A stretch of DNA of 64,000 nucleotides. Origin: Jackrogersella multiformis (lineage: Eukaryota > Ascomycota > Sordariomycetes > Xylariales > Hypoxylaceae). Location: NCBI GenBank assembly GCA_902806575.1, contig CADCXD010000010.1, forward strand, positions 186,001 through 250,000, given 5' to 3'. Position 1 is the first letter of the stretch, and the number at the start of each line of letters is the position of its first letter. Below are positions 46,463-58,386 of the stretch, piece by piece. Position numbers and translations under genes: made by a program. Under the pieces are notes generated by a model. The model was not told where the DNA came from. It did not search any database and saw nothing but the letters and a program-made list of their open reading frames with translations.

Positions 46463-46949
46463 CTAATTACTACACTCTGGTCTGCCATGTCTGTCTTCAG
46501 CGGCGTTTGCTCGAAGAAGAAGTTCAGTGACCATCAGTTTAAGCTCGTTAAGCCTATCCTCTATCTGCCTCGTGGTCTGGACAGCCGTATTTGTGTTGAT
46601 CCTGGTTAGTACGTGTATGTTTGGAATAAACTAGACCATTTATCCGAACAAGTACATGTTAGCCATCGCGACGGTTATGCTGAGCGTCATTTATGTGTAG
46701 TCAGTTGTTCGCGCCACCGCTTTACCTCATCCTCCATAAAATGCTATCTGCTGCTCTCTCATTTCGCAATTTCTTATCCCTGGAATCTCCATCAACAATT
46801 TTGTCGAGGACAAGTTGCAGCTCTTTGAGTACGGAGATGCTGTTAGCTAGCACCTCTCCCAACTCGGCAACGATTATATGATGAAGTACGCCTGCGACGG
46901 TGTCCTCCTCGCTCAAGTATCCGGATAGTGTCCCTAGCATAACGAACAT
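46463..46949 (-). CDS. Small coiled-coil-like hypothetical protein
   Basis: Exon 1 is 46949-46726 and exon 2 is 46601-46463; the 124 bp intron has a GTAAAG donor and a textbook branch-acceptor (TACTAACCAG). The product is 120 residues. Joining gives a continuous helical protein: VLHHIIVAELGEVLANSISV, LKELQLVLDKIVDGDSRDKK, then across the junction SILWRMRINTNTAVQTTRQI and EDRLNELKLMVTELLLR. Heptad-like leucine spacing suggests coiled coils. I do not recognise a domain. It resembles the helical N-terminal modules found in front of fungal STAND or ankyrin proteins but no such partner follows. It could be a truncated remnant of one. The splice-site quality argues for a real transcript. Confidence 0.5.
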
Positions 46950-47289
46950 TGCTTTTTATCCGAGGAGATCGCTCTGATGTGCTTCGGGGAGTTGCTCATG
47001 AAGTCTATAGTTTCAATTATGTACCTACTGTACTGTAATAAATTGATAGGTATGGTAAGAAGGCTGCCAACACCCGTAGCTATTGAAAGGGGATCCATGA
47101 GAATTAAAGCCGTGACAGATCTAACTTACTACGGAAAGACAAGGAAATACGTATCGATATAATTAACTAAGTTCGTAGAATATATATTTAGTATATAGTA
47201 CCATTGGCCTAGCTATTGTGCCAAAACTGATTAGTGCCTAACCAAGGTTGCGGTTCATAGGACTGGATGATAGATAGCCCCGGATTGGT

Positions 47290-47400
47290 ACACCAAGGAT
47301 ACGAAGTATTGCGCAGAACTACATATGTACGAATAGTACGAGAGTATACTAGCAGAGGAAAGTTGTAGAATGTGAACGGTACACAATTCAAGATAGGCAA
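47290..47400 (-). pseudogene. Possible inverted first exon of the GST-like gene
   Basis: The minus-strand frame reads CVPFTFYNFPLLVYSRTIRT then YVVLRNTSYPWC, which looks like the beta-alpha-beta start of a thioredoxin-fold GST N-terminal domain. The gene body 120 bp away, on the plus strand, lacks exactly this part. This suggests a local inversion broke the gene. The match is by eye only, and no start codon is evident. Confidence 0.4.
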
Positions 47401-47529
47401 AGACCAGCCAACGTTACCGCGCTGAGATATACATATCTACACCATCTTCGTACCTGAAGCTAAAGCAGCTACCTACCTACCTAAACACAAACATCGCGTT
47501 TCAAGCGAGTCACTAACCCAGCACCACAG

Positions 47530-48372
47530 CTCCAACCAAGCACCCTTCCACGCCCAGACCTCAAAGAGAAACTTGGGATCGCCTACCGACGCGTCCCGGT
47601 GCTGTCTATCGGGCGAGACGTATATCTCGACTCACGCCTGATCATTGCCAAACTGGATCAGTTAATCCCAGTCAGCACAGCACACCCAGGCATAGTTAGT
47701 AGCGGTGTCATATTCAGGGCCATGGCGAAGCTCTTCTCGCGCATCATAACCGATAAAGACATGTCCGTGCAAACAACGCACTTACTGCCTCCTGATTTCA
47801 TAAAAGCACAAGGTCATAAATTCCTTCTGGACCATGGAGGCATCGTTGGGGGCAAGGAGGACAATACGTACAACACATCTCTCCTGCTTTCGGAAGATGC
47901 ACTAGAAGCAGTCAGACTCAAGGCGGCGAATAATATGCGTTGGATATTCTACATGATTGAGTTGTTATTTACGGGCTACCGGCGTTGGTTGATGGATGAT
48001 AAAGGCGGCCCGTTGCTAGCTGACATCGAGACCGTCTGGTTACCGCACTGGCTTTATAACATCCCCGGTGCGCTGCCGGCCGGCGTCATCGACAGGACGC
48101 TGTTCCCTAGGGTGTTTGGCTAGATCGAGCGATTCCATTGGTTCGTAGAACGGAAGAAAGTGCAAGCGCGGCCGCGGACGTTGAACGGCTCCGAGGCGGC
48201 GGCAGCGATCGTGGGGTCGCCGTTTGCGGAGGCGGAAGGCGGCGGGGATGTGGTGGATCCGATTGTGGCTGCCGAGGGACTTGGGAAGGGAATGTATGTG
48301 AAAACGTGGCCGACGGAGTGGGGTATTTCGAACAAGGACGTTGGAAAGCTAGTGAGTGTGGATGAGACGTAG
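47530..48372 (+). pseudogene. GST-like protein gene, interrupted by a stop codon
   Basis: The plus-strand frame is open from an acceptor-like CACAG (47525-47529, branch CTAAC at 47512) and reads LQPSTLPRPDLKEKLGIAYR then RVPVLSIGRDVYLDSRLII. This is the second half of a GST N-terminal domain with the conserved VPVL and the DSR glutathione-contact region. An all-helical C-terminal part follows (MAKLFSRIITDKDM ... WIFYMIELLFTGYRRWL). An in-frame TAG at 48121-48123 comes after LFPRVFG. The same frame then continues IERFHWFVERKKVQARPRTL to TAG/TAA-type end at 48372, matching the end of the fold. The expected residue at the stop is Trp, and TGG to TAG is a RIP-type change (CpA to TpA on the other strand). 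The N-terminal exon is missing upstream, so the gene is called broken; the substrate is unknown. Confidence 0.65.
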
Positions 48373-51300
48373 GTTGTAATTGAGACGCAAGGAACGTCAG
48401 GATCTATTAGGGTATATGCTGTGAGGTACGGGTTTAACATAGGCAGGGGTGTTATGATGATGCCAAACTGACATCTACCTTAGCCTTGGAAGTGTTCATG
48501 GAGGACCTGAAAACCGATATATTCTTCTGCGTCCCTACCTATTTAGAGTAGTTCACTTGAACTACCTAGGTATAACTAGTATATCTTTGAGAGTCCTGTT
48601 ACCTAAGAACTCTCAACACCTCTATGAGTGCCTACATACCTACCTAGGTTAATGAATGAGACCTTTCTCTCAGTAGAGTTCGTATGTACCAACAATTTGG
48701 TGTTAGTTACATAGTCGACTACGGAGCATCGTCCAATGGAAAAACCATTAACTCCAAATAGATTATATGACAGTATCTACCTAGGTACCTAAGGAATTAA
48801 GCCGTAGTATACTTATACTACGTAATATGTTTAACGATTGCAGTTAACCTGACTCGGTAACCGATTCAAATTTGATGCTTTCCAACTTGGGAAATAATAA
48901 GAAACATTCGAATAAGCTTTGTCTAGTAACCCGAGAACTCTTCGAGAACTCTTCGACTGATTGGCCTAGACTCACAATACTGGATGACCATTTGGGGACA
49001 ATTTCCGAATGGCATCTCCGTAGCTTTATCCGGAGTTGACTGCCGAGAGGACCGGTAGTATGTAGTGCGACGCTAATATATTTGAATGCTGTGTGATGAT
49101 TTAAAATGTTACCGTACCTAGGTAGCTGAGGGACGATTGCTGGATGGGTGAGATGAATTACCGGCAGAATTGATGCGCGTCAAGATGCCATCTGGCCGTT
49201 TGAAGCCGAAATGCTGCAATGATAAAGGTAGATTAGGTAGCTACCTGTTGTCTAGGTAGCCAGACTGCCAGATAGTTGGTCAAATATACACCTAGCTGGA
49301 GGTCCTACCCAGGTAGAGGCCCGTAATGTAACTGGAAGGTTTGGAGACACGAGCAGTCGCCTCGTTTTAAGGTAACGCCAAAGCAGTCCAACCTTAACAT
49401 GGACTAGCGAGAAGAGATCTTAATGATGCCACAAAACTTGCGTCATTGTAGATGCAGAGGAATAAACATAAGATCTCCAACCTCGAGTACCGGGAAAGGG
49501 GGAGGAATTGAAATCTTGCTAGGCTGCTAGGTAGCACGTGGATATAACAAATAATGATCCGTCTACTAAAGATGGGGGGAAAAGGAGAATTACATATGTA
49601 CATAGGTAGGTATATATATATATATATATATATATATGCAGGAGAAGATAATGTAATCTGTGCAAAATATCGTCCTCGAAATGTAGATGTTGGAAATAAT
49701 AGAATGTGGCTTAAGCCTTGTGTAGCAAAGGTATCCCTATATTGTTAGAATTTCGGAGCCCTAGATTCTCGGATTCTTAGATATTAATGTAGTGTAGATG
49801 AGGCGATCGCCTGTGCGTGACAAGTCAATCCACGATCCACGATCTTGGATCTTAAACGGTGCAGGTGAACAATCACGAAATGTTCCATTTCAAGATAATG
49901 AAATGTTGCAACGGACTCGAATCTTACGAGACCTGTCTTAGGTAATTGGGAAAATCTAGGGGGGGCAGGGAAGGTGATGGATGAGATGAGAAATATACAA
50001 AGGAAAAAAATATAAAAGAAAAATTAAAGCCACAGTTTGCCAAGAATTTAATTATACTGGGTGCGGTACTTGTGGAGTGACGTAATTCGTTGCGAATTTT
50101 CCGCCCTGACCACCTTTCCACTCTTCCTTTGATTTTCCTAGCTCGACGCGAAGTTTCGTTGCATCCCTGGCAGTTGCAACTGTACATACATACACACCTC
50201 GTACGTGTGCTTGAGTTCCATAAGAAGGCGCAAGTCGATATGTACTACTTCCACTACCTGCAATGGAAAAGATAGGGGGAAGATCAGCTTGAATATCTGG
50301 GGAAGGCAAGTTCTTTGACCTGCAAGTTATTCTTAATCCAGAAAGTTTGAAAGTGTCGAACCAATCAACTAGATTACAAAACTTATCAACAAAATCACGT
50401 ATTTTTTATTTAATTTTCTATGCAATACACTACTTACCTACACAGGTAGTGTAGAGGTACTATTATTTGTTTCCCGCGGAGCCTCTCCTTCGATTACCGC
50501 CTCCCAATTTGTCAGACGCGACGGGCTCGACGGAGTATATCCGGGAAGACAAAAACCGACTAGGTCTTCGCATCTCAGCCGGGACATTTGATTCGAAGAA
50601 AAGTACCTAGAAAGAGATTCATTTTTGCCACTTCTCAAAACCATGCAATGTTGGATGGGTACGGGGATGGTGTGGACTGTGGATTGGCCTGCCGCATTCT
50701 AACTAGCGCAATTATGGAGACTCTAAAAAGGACTAGGGAGCTCCTAGGGTTACTTGGTACGAGACTTGTCTTGATTTGTCTCCCGCCCCCTGTTATCGAA
50801 CTCGAGCCTCCATTAATGATTACAATATCAGACACCTTTCCAGCCCTCCTTCCTGCCCTCCTGGTCTGTTCCGCTTTTCTTGGCCTTCTTTGTTTTTGCG
50901 CGCCCTCTCTCTTTTTATTTTACTTTTATTTTTATGGCACCCTCTTTGCCCTTGATCGCGATCTCGTGAGTTGGCTTTGTAATCGAGCCCAAGGACCGCA
51001 TTACGAATATTTGCTTATGTTACTTGACGCCAGGGAGTCAATCTGATTTGGTGATATCTCCACAACTCCAGTTATTATACCTACACTACACTACTTACAC
51101 GTACTTAGGTAGGTACCTAGGTATATACAACATTAAAATCGTTATCTACCACCTATTATATTCTATCCGCCACGTGAACAGATATTAGCACGATGATTAA
51201 ACTTATTAAAGTCGGTACTGAGCGCTGACAAGCCGGAGATATTAAAGATAAGGTTTATAATTAATGACGGTGTCATCTACGGGATGTAGTCATCATGTAG

Positions 51301-52205
51301 TAGTATTTTCATAACTTGTATGTCTTCGAATGAGAAGATTAAAAGAAGTGAGTTTCGTTTTCGAGCTTGAAGAGTCAATTTGTTTATAAGAAAAACGTAT
51401 GTTTTCACGTCCAATCTGGAGAAGTCACCGTCCCGGCTCGAGCTAGGGTCGGGTTAAAGGTGTAAAAAGAGGCAGAATGAATTCCGTTTAGTGGGGCTTG
51501 CTATATGTATCTAAGTACTTATCTCCCTTGACAGCGTGTACTTACGTAGTACTACCTGAATGGGGTAGCTGGTAGGTACGCTAGCCAGGCTAGCAGGCTG
51601 CCCAAACAGGCTTAACCACTACCAAAACAAATGAGGAACTACGAGCGCGCACTGTCCGGGTACATAGGGATCTTCGATCACGTCTTCTACACGTCCATTG
51701 GATGATTAATCCCTGTCGAGTGCGGGCCTTGTCCACCTTCGGCTCCAAGCATTTTTTGGGGGGCTTTACGTCTGCTGTGCCTGCCTTTTCTCCCAAAAAC
51801 CACCCCTTATGTCACTTCTTCCCTCATGACCTCATCGCCAGACATCTTCTCGATACACCTACAACTTATCATTTCGATCCAACTGCGTCAACAGCAACAC
51901 AACGCCCCTGTGCTTTAAGGAACCATACAATTTAATACACAGCTAGTCTAGCCTATACCGTCACTCATTCATCAATTAAACGCCACGGCACCCTAGGTTA
52001 GCGACCCGTTTGATCCTAATTGCTAAGAGGTAGTTTGCCTTTTTTTTTTTTTTCCTTTGCAAGCTGCCTCCCCCCCAAAAAGGTCAGCCGTTGTGCGTCA
52101 AGCGTATCGTTACATCATATACCTTCCCCAGAGAACGCACCACGCACACGCATACACACAACCCAGCGCCATAAATCCAAAACCAACTTCGTCATCGTCG
52201 TCACC
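48373..52205. other. Gene-poor stretch before the AtfA-type gene
   Basis: No supported gene. Frames at 50052-50309 (minus) and 50588-51046 (plus) overlap other-strand frames and lack domains. CCTAGG/GGTACC palindromes are frequent (48563, 48640, 48777-48794, 49116, 51101-51125). The last 300 bp is pyrimidine/A-rich 5' flank with a T-run at about 52038-52052. Confidence 0.5.
49611..49637. repeat. (TA)n microsatellite
   Basis: An uninterrupted TA dinucleotide repeat of 27 bases in intergenic DNA, following a GTAGGTA motif. Confidence 0.95.
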
Positions 52206-53912
52206 ATGGCCCCGACCGAGACCAAATCATCAGATAATCCTTTGTCAGGTGAGCTCACCGATTATTTCCCGTCTTCGCACTGACCCTTTCCAACTGTTAC
52301 TATCCCGTGCCGTCGCTGGCTGTGCATTTTAATCATTATCGTCGTCATCATCATCCGTCCCGATCACGGCTGAGATGCGTTCAATTGGACGTCATTGCTA
52401 ATACCTATTTGTCACATCCATCTTAGAAACCAACGGCGACAAGAAATCAGAAGTCAAGTCGGAGAGCGCGGCCAACAACGAACCTGGTCGACCATTGGCT
52501 CCTCCTCCTAAACCCGGTGAAGATTACTTCTCGAGTAACTTGAGCCTCGAGCCCAACCCATTTGAGCAGTCATTTGGTACGGGAGGCACGGTGGAAACCC
52601 CAGGTGGTACTAAGTTGCCCAGCGTGGCTGCCTTAACCTCGCCGTCGTCGTTGCTGCCCGGGAACGGAAACACACCATTTAACTGGGGAGGCGGATCTCT
52701 TAGGACGGGACCGCTCAGCCCAGCGATGCTTTCCGGCCCGGCGAACGACTACTTTGGCGACACTTCGCATACTATGCGAGGTGGCTTCACGCCTAATGAG
52801 AGTTCGTTACGAACGGGCCTGACGCCGGGCGGAAGTGGTTCTATGTTTCCAGCCCCGAGTCCCAACTCGCAAGCTATCTTTGCACAGCTAGCAAGCGGCA
52901 CAGCAACTCCTAGCACCCTCGATTTCCATCGAACCGCCATGAGTGCAGCAGCCGCGAAGGCAAATCGTGATAAGCAGCAACCACAACCCGTGACGTCGCA
53001 ACCGGAAACAAACGGAGCGGCGATCAAGACCGAGACCAAACAAACTTCGGGTGCTTTTGATCCTCATGATAATGATGCTGCTAATGGTCTATTTATGTTA
53101 GCCCAGGGTGCTCAAGGTCGGAACGGTAACCAAACACAATATCCAGTTGGTGGCAACCAGCAAGTCCATGCTCACCCGGCTCCGCCCCAGCCGAATCAAG
53201 CCAATAACACATCACCCCAGATGAATGGGAACGGTGCGACGTCCTCGACACCGGTCAGGGGAGTTAGCGAAGCACCTAGTGGCATGTCGGACGATAGCGA
53301 ACCGGCGAAGCCAAGTTCAAGAGGCAAGGGGAAGCGCAGCGGAACCTCTATTACAAACGGACGACGTAAAGCCGAGGAGGCTCCCGCGAAGCAACCTGCT
53401 AACAAGAAGGCAAAGACAGCCCCGTCACTGACTGGCAATGAACTCTCCTCGGACGAAGATGATGACGACAAGGGCGGTGATTCTCAACCCAAATCGAAGA
53501 TGACTGACGAAGAAAAGCGCAAGAACTTCCTCGAACGAAATAGGTACGTTCAATTCTGTGCTTTTTCTATATCCCCTTGCTAACTTGATCTTGAAGGGTT
53601 GCCGCCTTGAAATGTCGCCAACGTAAGAAACAATGGTTGGCCAATCTCCAAAATAAGGTGGAGATGTTTAGTAGCGAGAATGATGCTTTGACGGCACAAA
53701 TCTCTCAACTTAGAGAGGAAGTCGTCAACCTCAAGACACTCTTGCTTGCCCACAAGGACTGCCCAGTTACTCAGCAGCAAGGCTTACACGGGGCCTTCAT
53801 GCAACAGGCTATGGAAACGTACAATCCACAGATTAACCCTTACGGTATGGCAGCACCCATGCCGAACCAACCCGTCATGGCAGGACAAGGAGTACAGCGA
53901 CGCTTCTCATAG
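52206..53912 (+). CDS. ATF/CREB bZIP stress transcription factor (AtfA/Atf1-like)
   Basis: Exons 52206-52248, 52427-53543 and 53597-53912 (introns 178 and 53 bp) encode 491 residues. The N-terminus carries the Aft1 HRA/OSA-type region: PGEDYFSSNLSLEPNPFEQS. Further on come PLSPAMLSGPANDYFGD and PSPNSQAIFAQLASGTATPS. The bZIP is split by an intron: KRKNFLERNR from exon 2 and VAALKCRQRKKQWLANLQNK from exon 3, followed by the zipper NDALTAQISQLREEVVNLKT. These factors act in the nucleus downstream of the Hog1/Sty1 MAP kinase, binding TGACGT sites in oxidative, osmotic and spore-stress responses. Ser/Thr-Pro sites in the N-terminal half are potential MAPK targets. The second intron uses an AAG acceptor, like one in the NCS1 permease gene. 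Confidence in the family is high; the exact orthologue is inferred. Confidence 0.93.
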
Positions 53913-55288
53913 GATGACGAGGCCGCTTTTCGAGACCCAGTCTATCCGGAGATAACCGAATACCACCATGAGCCGTGATCAATATCGTGGGTCTCGGGAC
54001 GGTAGAAGTCCCGGTTCCCCCCACACTTTTTGATCGCTTAAGCGTTCGGTTTGGCTGATTTTTCACAAAAAAGAAAACCCTCTTAATGGTATTAGGTGGT
54101 AGGAAAAGTGATTAGGCGCGCCTGCTCTACTCATGACGCGAGAGGTTGGTGGGCGTTCCCGGATAGGGGAACGGTCGTCTGTTGACTCTGGTGTCTGTAA
54201 TAACATTCGAAATTCACGAGAGCACGATAGGGCGTTTAGGCTACGGCTGCATTGTGGCACGTCTTACACCCCCCAGCGGGAGACGTATCGCGTACGGCTC
54301 CGCCATATTATCGGTTGATATTGATATTGATATATGTACGTATCTGGCTGGGCATACACATCAAAAACGGTGTTAAGGGGGGATATGGAAGTGTTTTTGC
54401 TAGTACTACCTGGGCGTTGAGAAGGACGGAGGGGCAAATAGGGACTCGCGCCGCCTCCGCCCTTCTCGGGAGTTGCTGGCATTTTCGTTTCGGCCGTTTA
54501 TATTAGCTAGCTGATACACGTAGGCTATTAGCGAACTACTTGATTGATACAATGAGTCTTTGAAGCTGGAGTGCGTTCCTTTTATAGTCGAAAGAGAATT
54601 ATTAAGGGGGTTTTAAAGAAAACTGAAGTCGATCAAAGGTAGTATTAAAGGTAGTATCCATGGTGATTGTGGATGGTTTGTGATTTGGTGAGAGACATAC
54701 ATATTATTCTTTTATCTGATAGAGACTGGTGTGTAATTGGCGTGATTGGCGTAATTAATAATTGAAGGTTGATTAATTGCATATGCGGGGGTATAGGTAG
54801 ATGGAGATTAAAAAGTACGTTGTAAAACAATTTGGCCCACGGCGAGGCTGCGGTGGGCATAGCTTGGTCTGTGCGTAAACAACGTATGTAAACATTGAAG
54901 AAGAAAGTGGGAAGGAACATCTTCGCGCCTCGTCACGACACCCTGCAATTACAAACTGCAACTGCAACTCCGATGCCCAACAGCCACGACCACGCCTACG
55001 CCCACCTCTAAAACTTAAACGAATCGCATACGAACGACGTCAAAACCTAAAAAAAAGAAACAACATTAATATTTGGCCCTACGATTAAACAACATTCGAG
55101 ATCTCGAGATCTAATTTGCTACAATTGAATCCACCGCCAATCGATTGACGCGGTATACGGCTGTACATTTCGCGCTACCGTCAATTCGCTACCCGATGAT
55201 CAACACTTGTCTCTCCCTCTTCACCACCGCCCGCGCCACATAGAACCGAAATAAATCTCGAACCGATGCGCATGCAATCCCAGCGTCC
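53913..55288. other. Intergenic between AtfA-type gene and DSN1
   Basis: Contains 3' flank of the bZIP gene and the 5' region of DSN1. A GATATT repeat lies at about 54317-54336. Short frames on both strands are not supported. Confidence 0.5.
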
Positions 55289-57029
55289 ATGACTACTCTC
55301 GTGCAAACTCGTCAGCCACTACAAGTCCTGAGCATGAGCAATCAGCCCAAGCGCCGTAGGAGCTCGCGCCTTGCCGGTACGTTGCCATCATCTCGCCGCA
55401 AAGGGGCAAAAAGGGGGGAAAGCAAATCTGGTTCGACACTGTTGATACTCAGATCACTAACGTCCATTTACTATAGCATATGATGAGCAAGATGGTGATT
55501 TTCTTTTTACGCGAGGATCCAAACGGATAAAGACACATCCAGACCCAATACCCGAGGACGAGCCGGCGCCAGCTCCCGCACCAGTACCAGCTTCTAAACC
55601 TGCACCGGCACGGGCAGCGACGGCGAAAAAGGGTAGACCAAAGCAGAATAAAGATAAAGATCGCGAAATACAACCATCACAACCAGTACCAACACCGGCA
55701 CCGGCACCGGCACCGGCACCTAGGAGGAATGCAAAGCGGAGGTCAAATCAGATGACAGTTGATGAAGATGAAGCGCAAACGCCACCGCCACCTCCGGCAC
55801 CACCGCTAAGAACTACACGGCGGAGAGGCCGTCCATCTATAGAAAAGCCGGAAAAGGAACCAGTCAAGGCTACGAATGGAGTTGGCGGCAAGAAAAAGAA
55901 GCAAACCCAAGAGGAGGTGGTGGAGGAGGAGGAGGTCCAAGAAGAGGCGGCTCAGTCGACACCAATGGACGAATCTAGACGAAGAGGCGGTGATGATGCT
56001 ATGGAATCTAAGAAGATTGCGTTACCATTTAGTGACACGCCAATCATAAACCGGAATAAGGAAATGCGGAGGAAGACGGGCGCTCGAAGGAGTAGTTTAG
56101 GCATGCGCGGACGGCGAGCAAGCTCTCTGATCGAGAACGGCCACAACGCGATACCGCACAAGGCGGTAGACTCCGCCGAATTCTATAAGCATATCGAGGC
56201 CGACCTGATAGAACCGCGCCGCATGAAGCAACTCCTCACGTGGTGCGGAGAGCGAGCATTATCGGAAAAGCCGCCGTTAGGGTCCACGAATTCTAATGAG
56301 ATTCTTGGAGGTGAGGGATATCTCCGGCGGCAATGCCTATGGTCGGGTATGCAAGCTAACATTCACCTTACAGCCCGAGCGATACAGGACCAACTATTAA
56401 AGGATTTTGCTTCGAAGTCGGAATTCTCGGACTGGTTTGCGCGGGACGACATACCACGACCGCCGGCGATAGTCAAGCCGAACCCACGGAACATCGAGCA
56501 CGAGGAGAAGATAACCGCGTTGGAGGAGAGGATAAAACGGTATATATCAATCTCAATATCAAATTTTGCGGTTACAGCTGCTAACTAGAGCCCCAGGTTA
56601 AAAGCAGAAAAGAGGACATGGCAAACACTCAGACAACCACCCCCGGATCTCCCCCCGCTCTTCACGCCGTCCGACTCCAAGTCCCTCCCGCTACCCGACG
56701 CCTCGCTACTCGACTCCGACGAGGCGCAGATCCTCGCCTCCCTCACCGACCCAGCCGCCACCATAAAACCGCAGAAGCTCCAATCGCGCCTTAAGACCCT
56801 GCACTCGTCCCTCGAGTACAAGATCGACCGGCTCGCGGCCAACGTCCACAAGCTCGAGCACCGCGTGGCCACGGGCGGCCAGCAGGCCGACCGCGTCCTG
56901 GCCCTCAGCGCCGCCAGGCTCAAGGAGCGCGAGCAGAAGGAGCGCGCCAGCGCCGGCACCAAGGACATGCCCGTCATGGAGGTCCTCAGGAGCTTGGGGA
57001 GGATACTGCCGCCCGAGGGTGGGGGATGA
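55289..57029 (+). CDS. Kinetochore protein Dsn1/Mis13 (Mis12 complex)
   Basis: Exons 55289-55376, 55477-56539 and 56597-57029 (introns 100 and 57 bp; acceptors CTATAG and CCCCAG) encode 527 residues. Dsn1 is a core subunit of the Mis12/MIND complex, linking centromeric CENP-C and CENP-A chromatin to Ndc80. The N-terminal 200 residues are basic and low in complexity, with a run of Pro-Ala repeats and AT-hook-like GRP cores (RRRGRPSIEKP). The Dsn1 signature follows: RRKTGARRSSLGMRGRRASS at about 228-246, the conserved Aurora B site region. Then come AVDSAEFYKHIEADLIEPRR and MKQLLTWCGERALSEKP. A C-terminal coiled coil (KLQSRLKTLHSSLEYKIDRL) completes it. The last exon is much more GC-rich than the first two. 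The nucleus/kinetochore location follows from the family. Confidence 0.9.
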
Positions 57030-57164
57030 GAGATCGGACGGAAAGGGAACAAAGAGGGAAAGAAGAAAGATGACACAGACGAAAAAATTAGTGCAATATC
57101 TACTTATCCGCTGTTCATTCGTCCGTCCGCCCGTATGTTCTGCTCTACTCTACTCTACATCGCG

Positions 57165-57198
57165 TCGCGCCGTGCCGTGCCGTACCGTGCCGCGCCGT
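57165..57198. repeat. GCCGT tandem repeat
   Basis: Five to six units of GCCGT with single-base variants (TACCGT, GCGCC) lie in the 3' flank of DSN1. Confidence 0.7.
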
Positions 57199-58285
57199 GT
57201 GTTTTAAACCGGGGGCGCAGCGAAGAACGGAAAAGAGGGCCGGGAATGAATGACTTGACTTGACTTTGACTTTTGGAAGATACCACATCGAACGAGGTTT
57301 TGTTTTTTGCTTTTTTTTATTTAAATATGCTCTTCTTCGGGAGGAGAAAGGAGAGGGGGAAAGGCGTTCTTAGCGCAGGTGCGACGGGGTTACTTCCGTA
57401 CCACGTAGTATAGGATAGGATAGGCTTAGGCGCGCGCTGTGCATATGAAATATTCGGTTTTTTGATATGCTGTTGTTGATCTGTGAGGTGAGGCGTTGTG
57501 GTGTGTAATAAGGTGTGTGCGTGAATGATGAATAAGACATGATGGAATGAACATCTACCTACCTACTTACTTGGGTAGATGATGGATATATATTTATATA
57601 TACTCTCTAAAAAGGGGGCGCGGTACGGCTGTAGCGACGAGATAATTCGTAAGGATTGATCGACCTAAGCTTGTAGTTTCAACCCTCTCGTTACCTATTT
57701 CTGTTTTACTATTCTATCCCATAATTGTCCCATCGCCGAAGATTCGTCAATATGAACCCGTATAGTCTGGACGCGGTCTGGATTATGATACTATACATAT
57801 GATATCAAGACTCGTTTGCGGTAAAGGAGGTATCTAGATAGGTAGGTTACCAAGGGGAGGATGGGAGGTCGAGTAATTAGACCATATAAGGTAGACAGAA
57901 AGAAACAGAAGCAGGAACAGAAACAGGAATTATTTCTTGAAAGAGAAGCGGTGTTTGATATATATCGTTTTGAAAGATTCATCTGCCCGAGAAGAATCGA
58001 AACCAGCTTCATTTATAAGATTCATATCTCGGTGGTATACATAGATGATTTTACTACAACGTGCGTCTAATACAGACCGGACGTTTTTCATACATATTTG
58101 ATATTTACATCCCGTATCGTATTTTCGACAACCATGTTCTTTCCCGTTTGCTAACGTGTATACATACCAGCACATGCGAGTTACGAGTTGCCATCACCCG
58201 CATCTTCCCATTCCACGAAATGCCTCCCATCCCATCCCATCACTCCCCTTTTTCTTTTTGGTAGGTACCTACATAAACTTCCCTC

Positions 58286-58370
58286 CTCCCCTCTCTTTTC
58301 TTTTCTTTTCTTTTCCTTTCCACCCCCTTCCCCTCCCCCTCCCCCCACCCCACAACAGCCCAGCCCAGCC
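58286..58370. repeat. Polypyrimidine tract with (TTTTC)n
   Basis: Four TTTTC units followed by a C-rich run (CCCCCTTCCCCTCCCCCTCC) and CAGCC repeats, just past the SDHAF2 stop codon on the plus-strand reading. Purine-rich on the transcribed sense strand. Confidence 0.8.
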
Positions 58371-58386
58371 CAAAGCTAACCACACC

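Larger units (their letters stand above)
57030..58386. other. Convergent 3' regions of DSN1 and SDHAF2
   Basis: The stretch contains 3' flanks only. A (GCCGT)n tandem lies at about 57165-57198 and pyrimidine tracts at 58280-58370. No supported gene. Confidence 0.55.

Noticed and set aside
50588..51046. A 152-codon plus-strand frame with a hydrophobic C-terminal half
   Set aside because: The hydrophobic stretch comes from a T/C-rich tract (about 50860-50940); there is no start context or homology.
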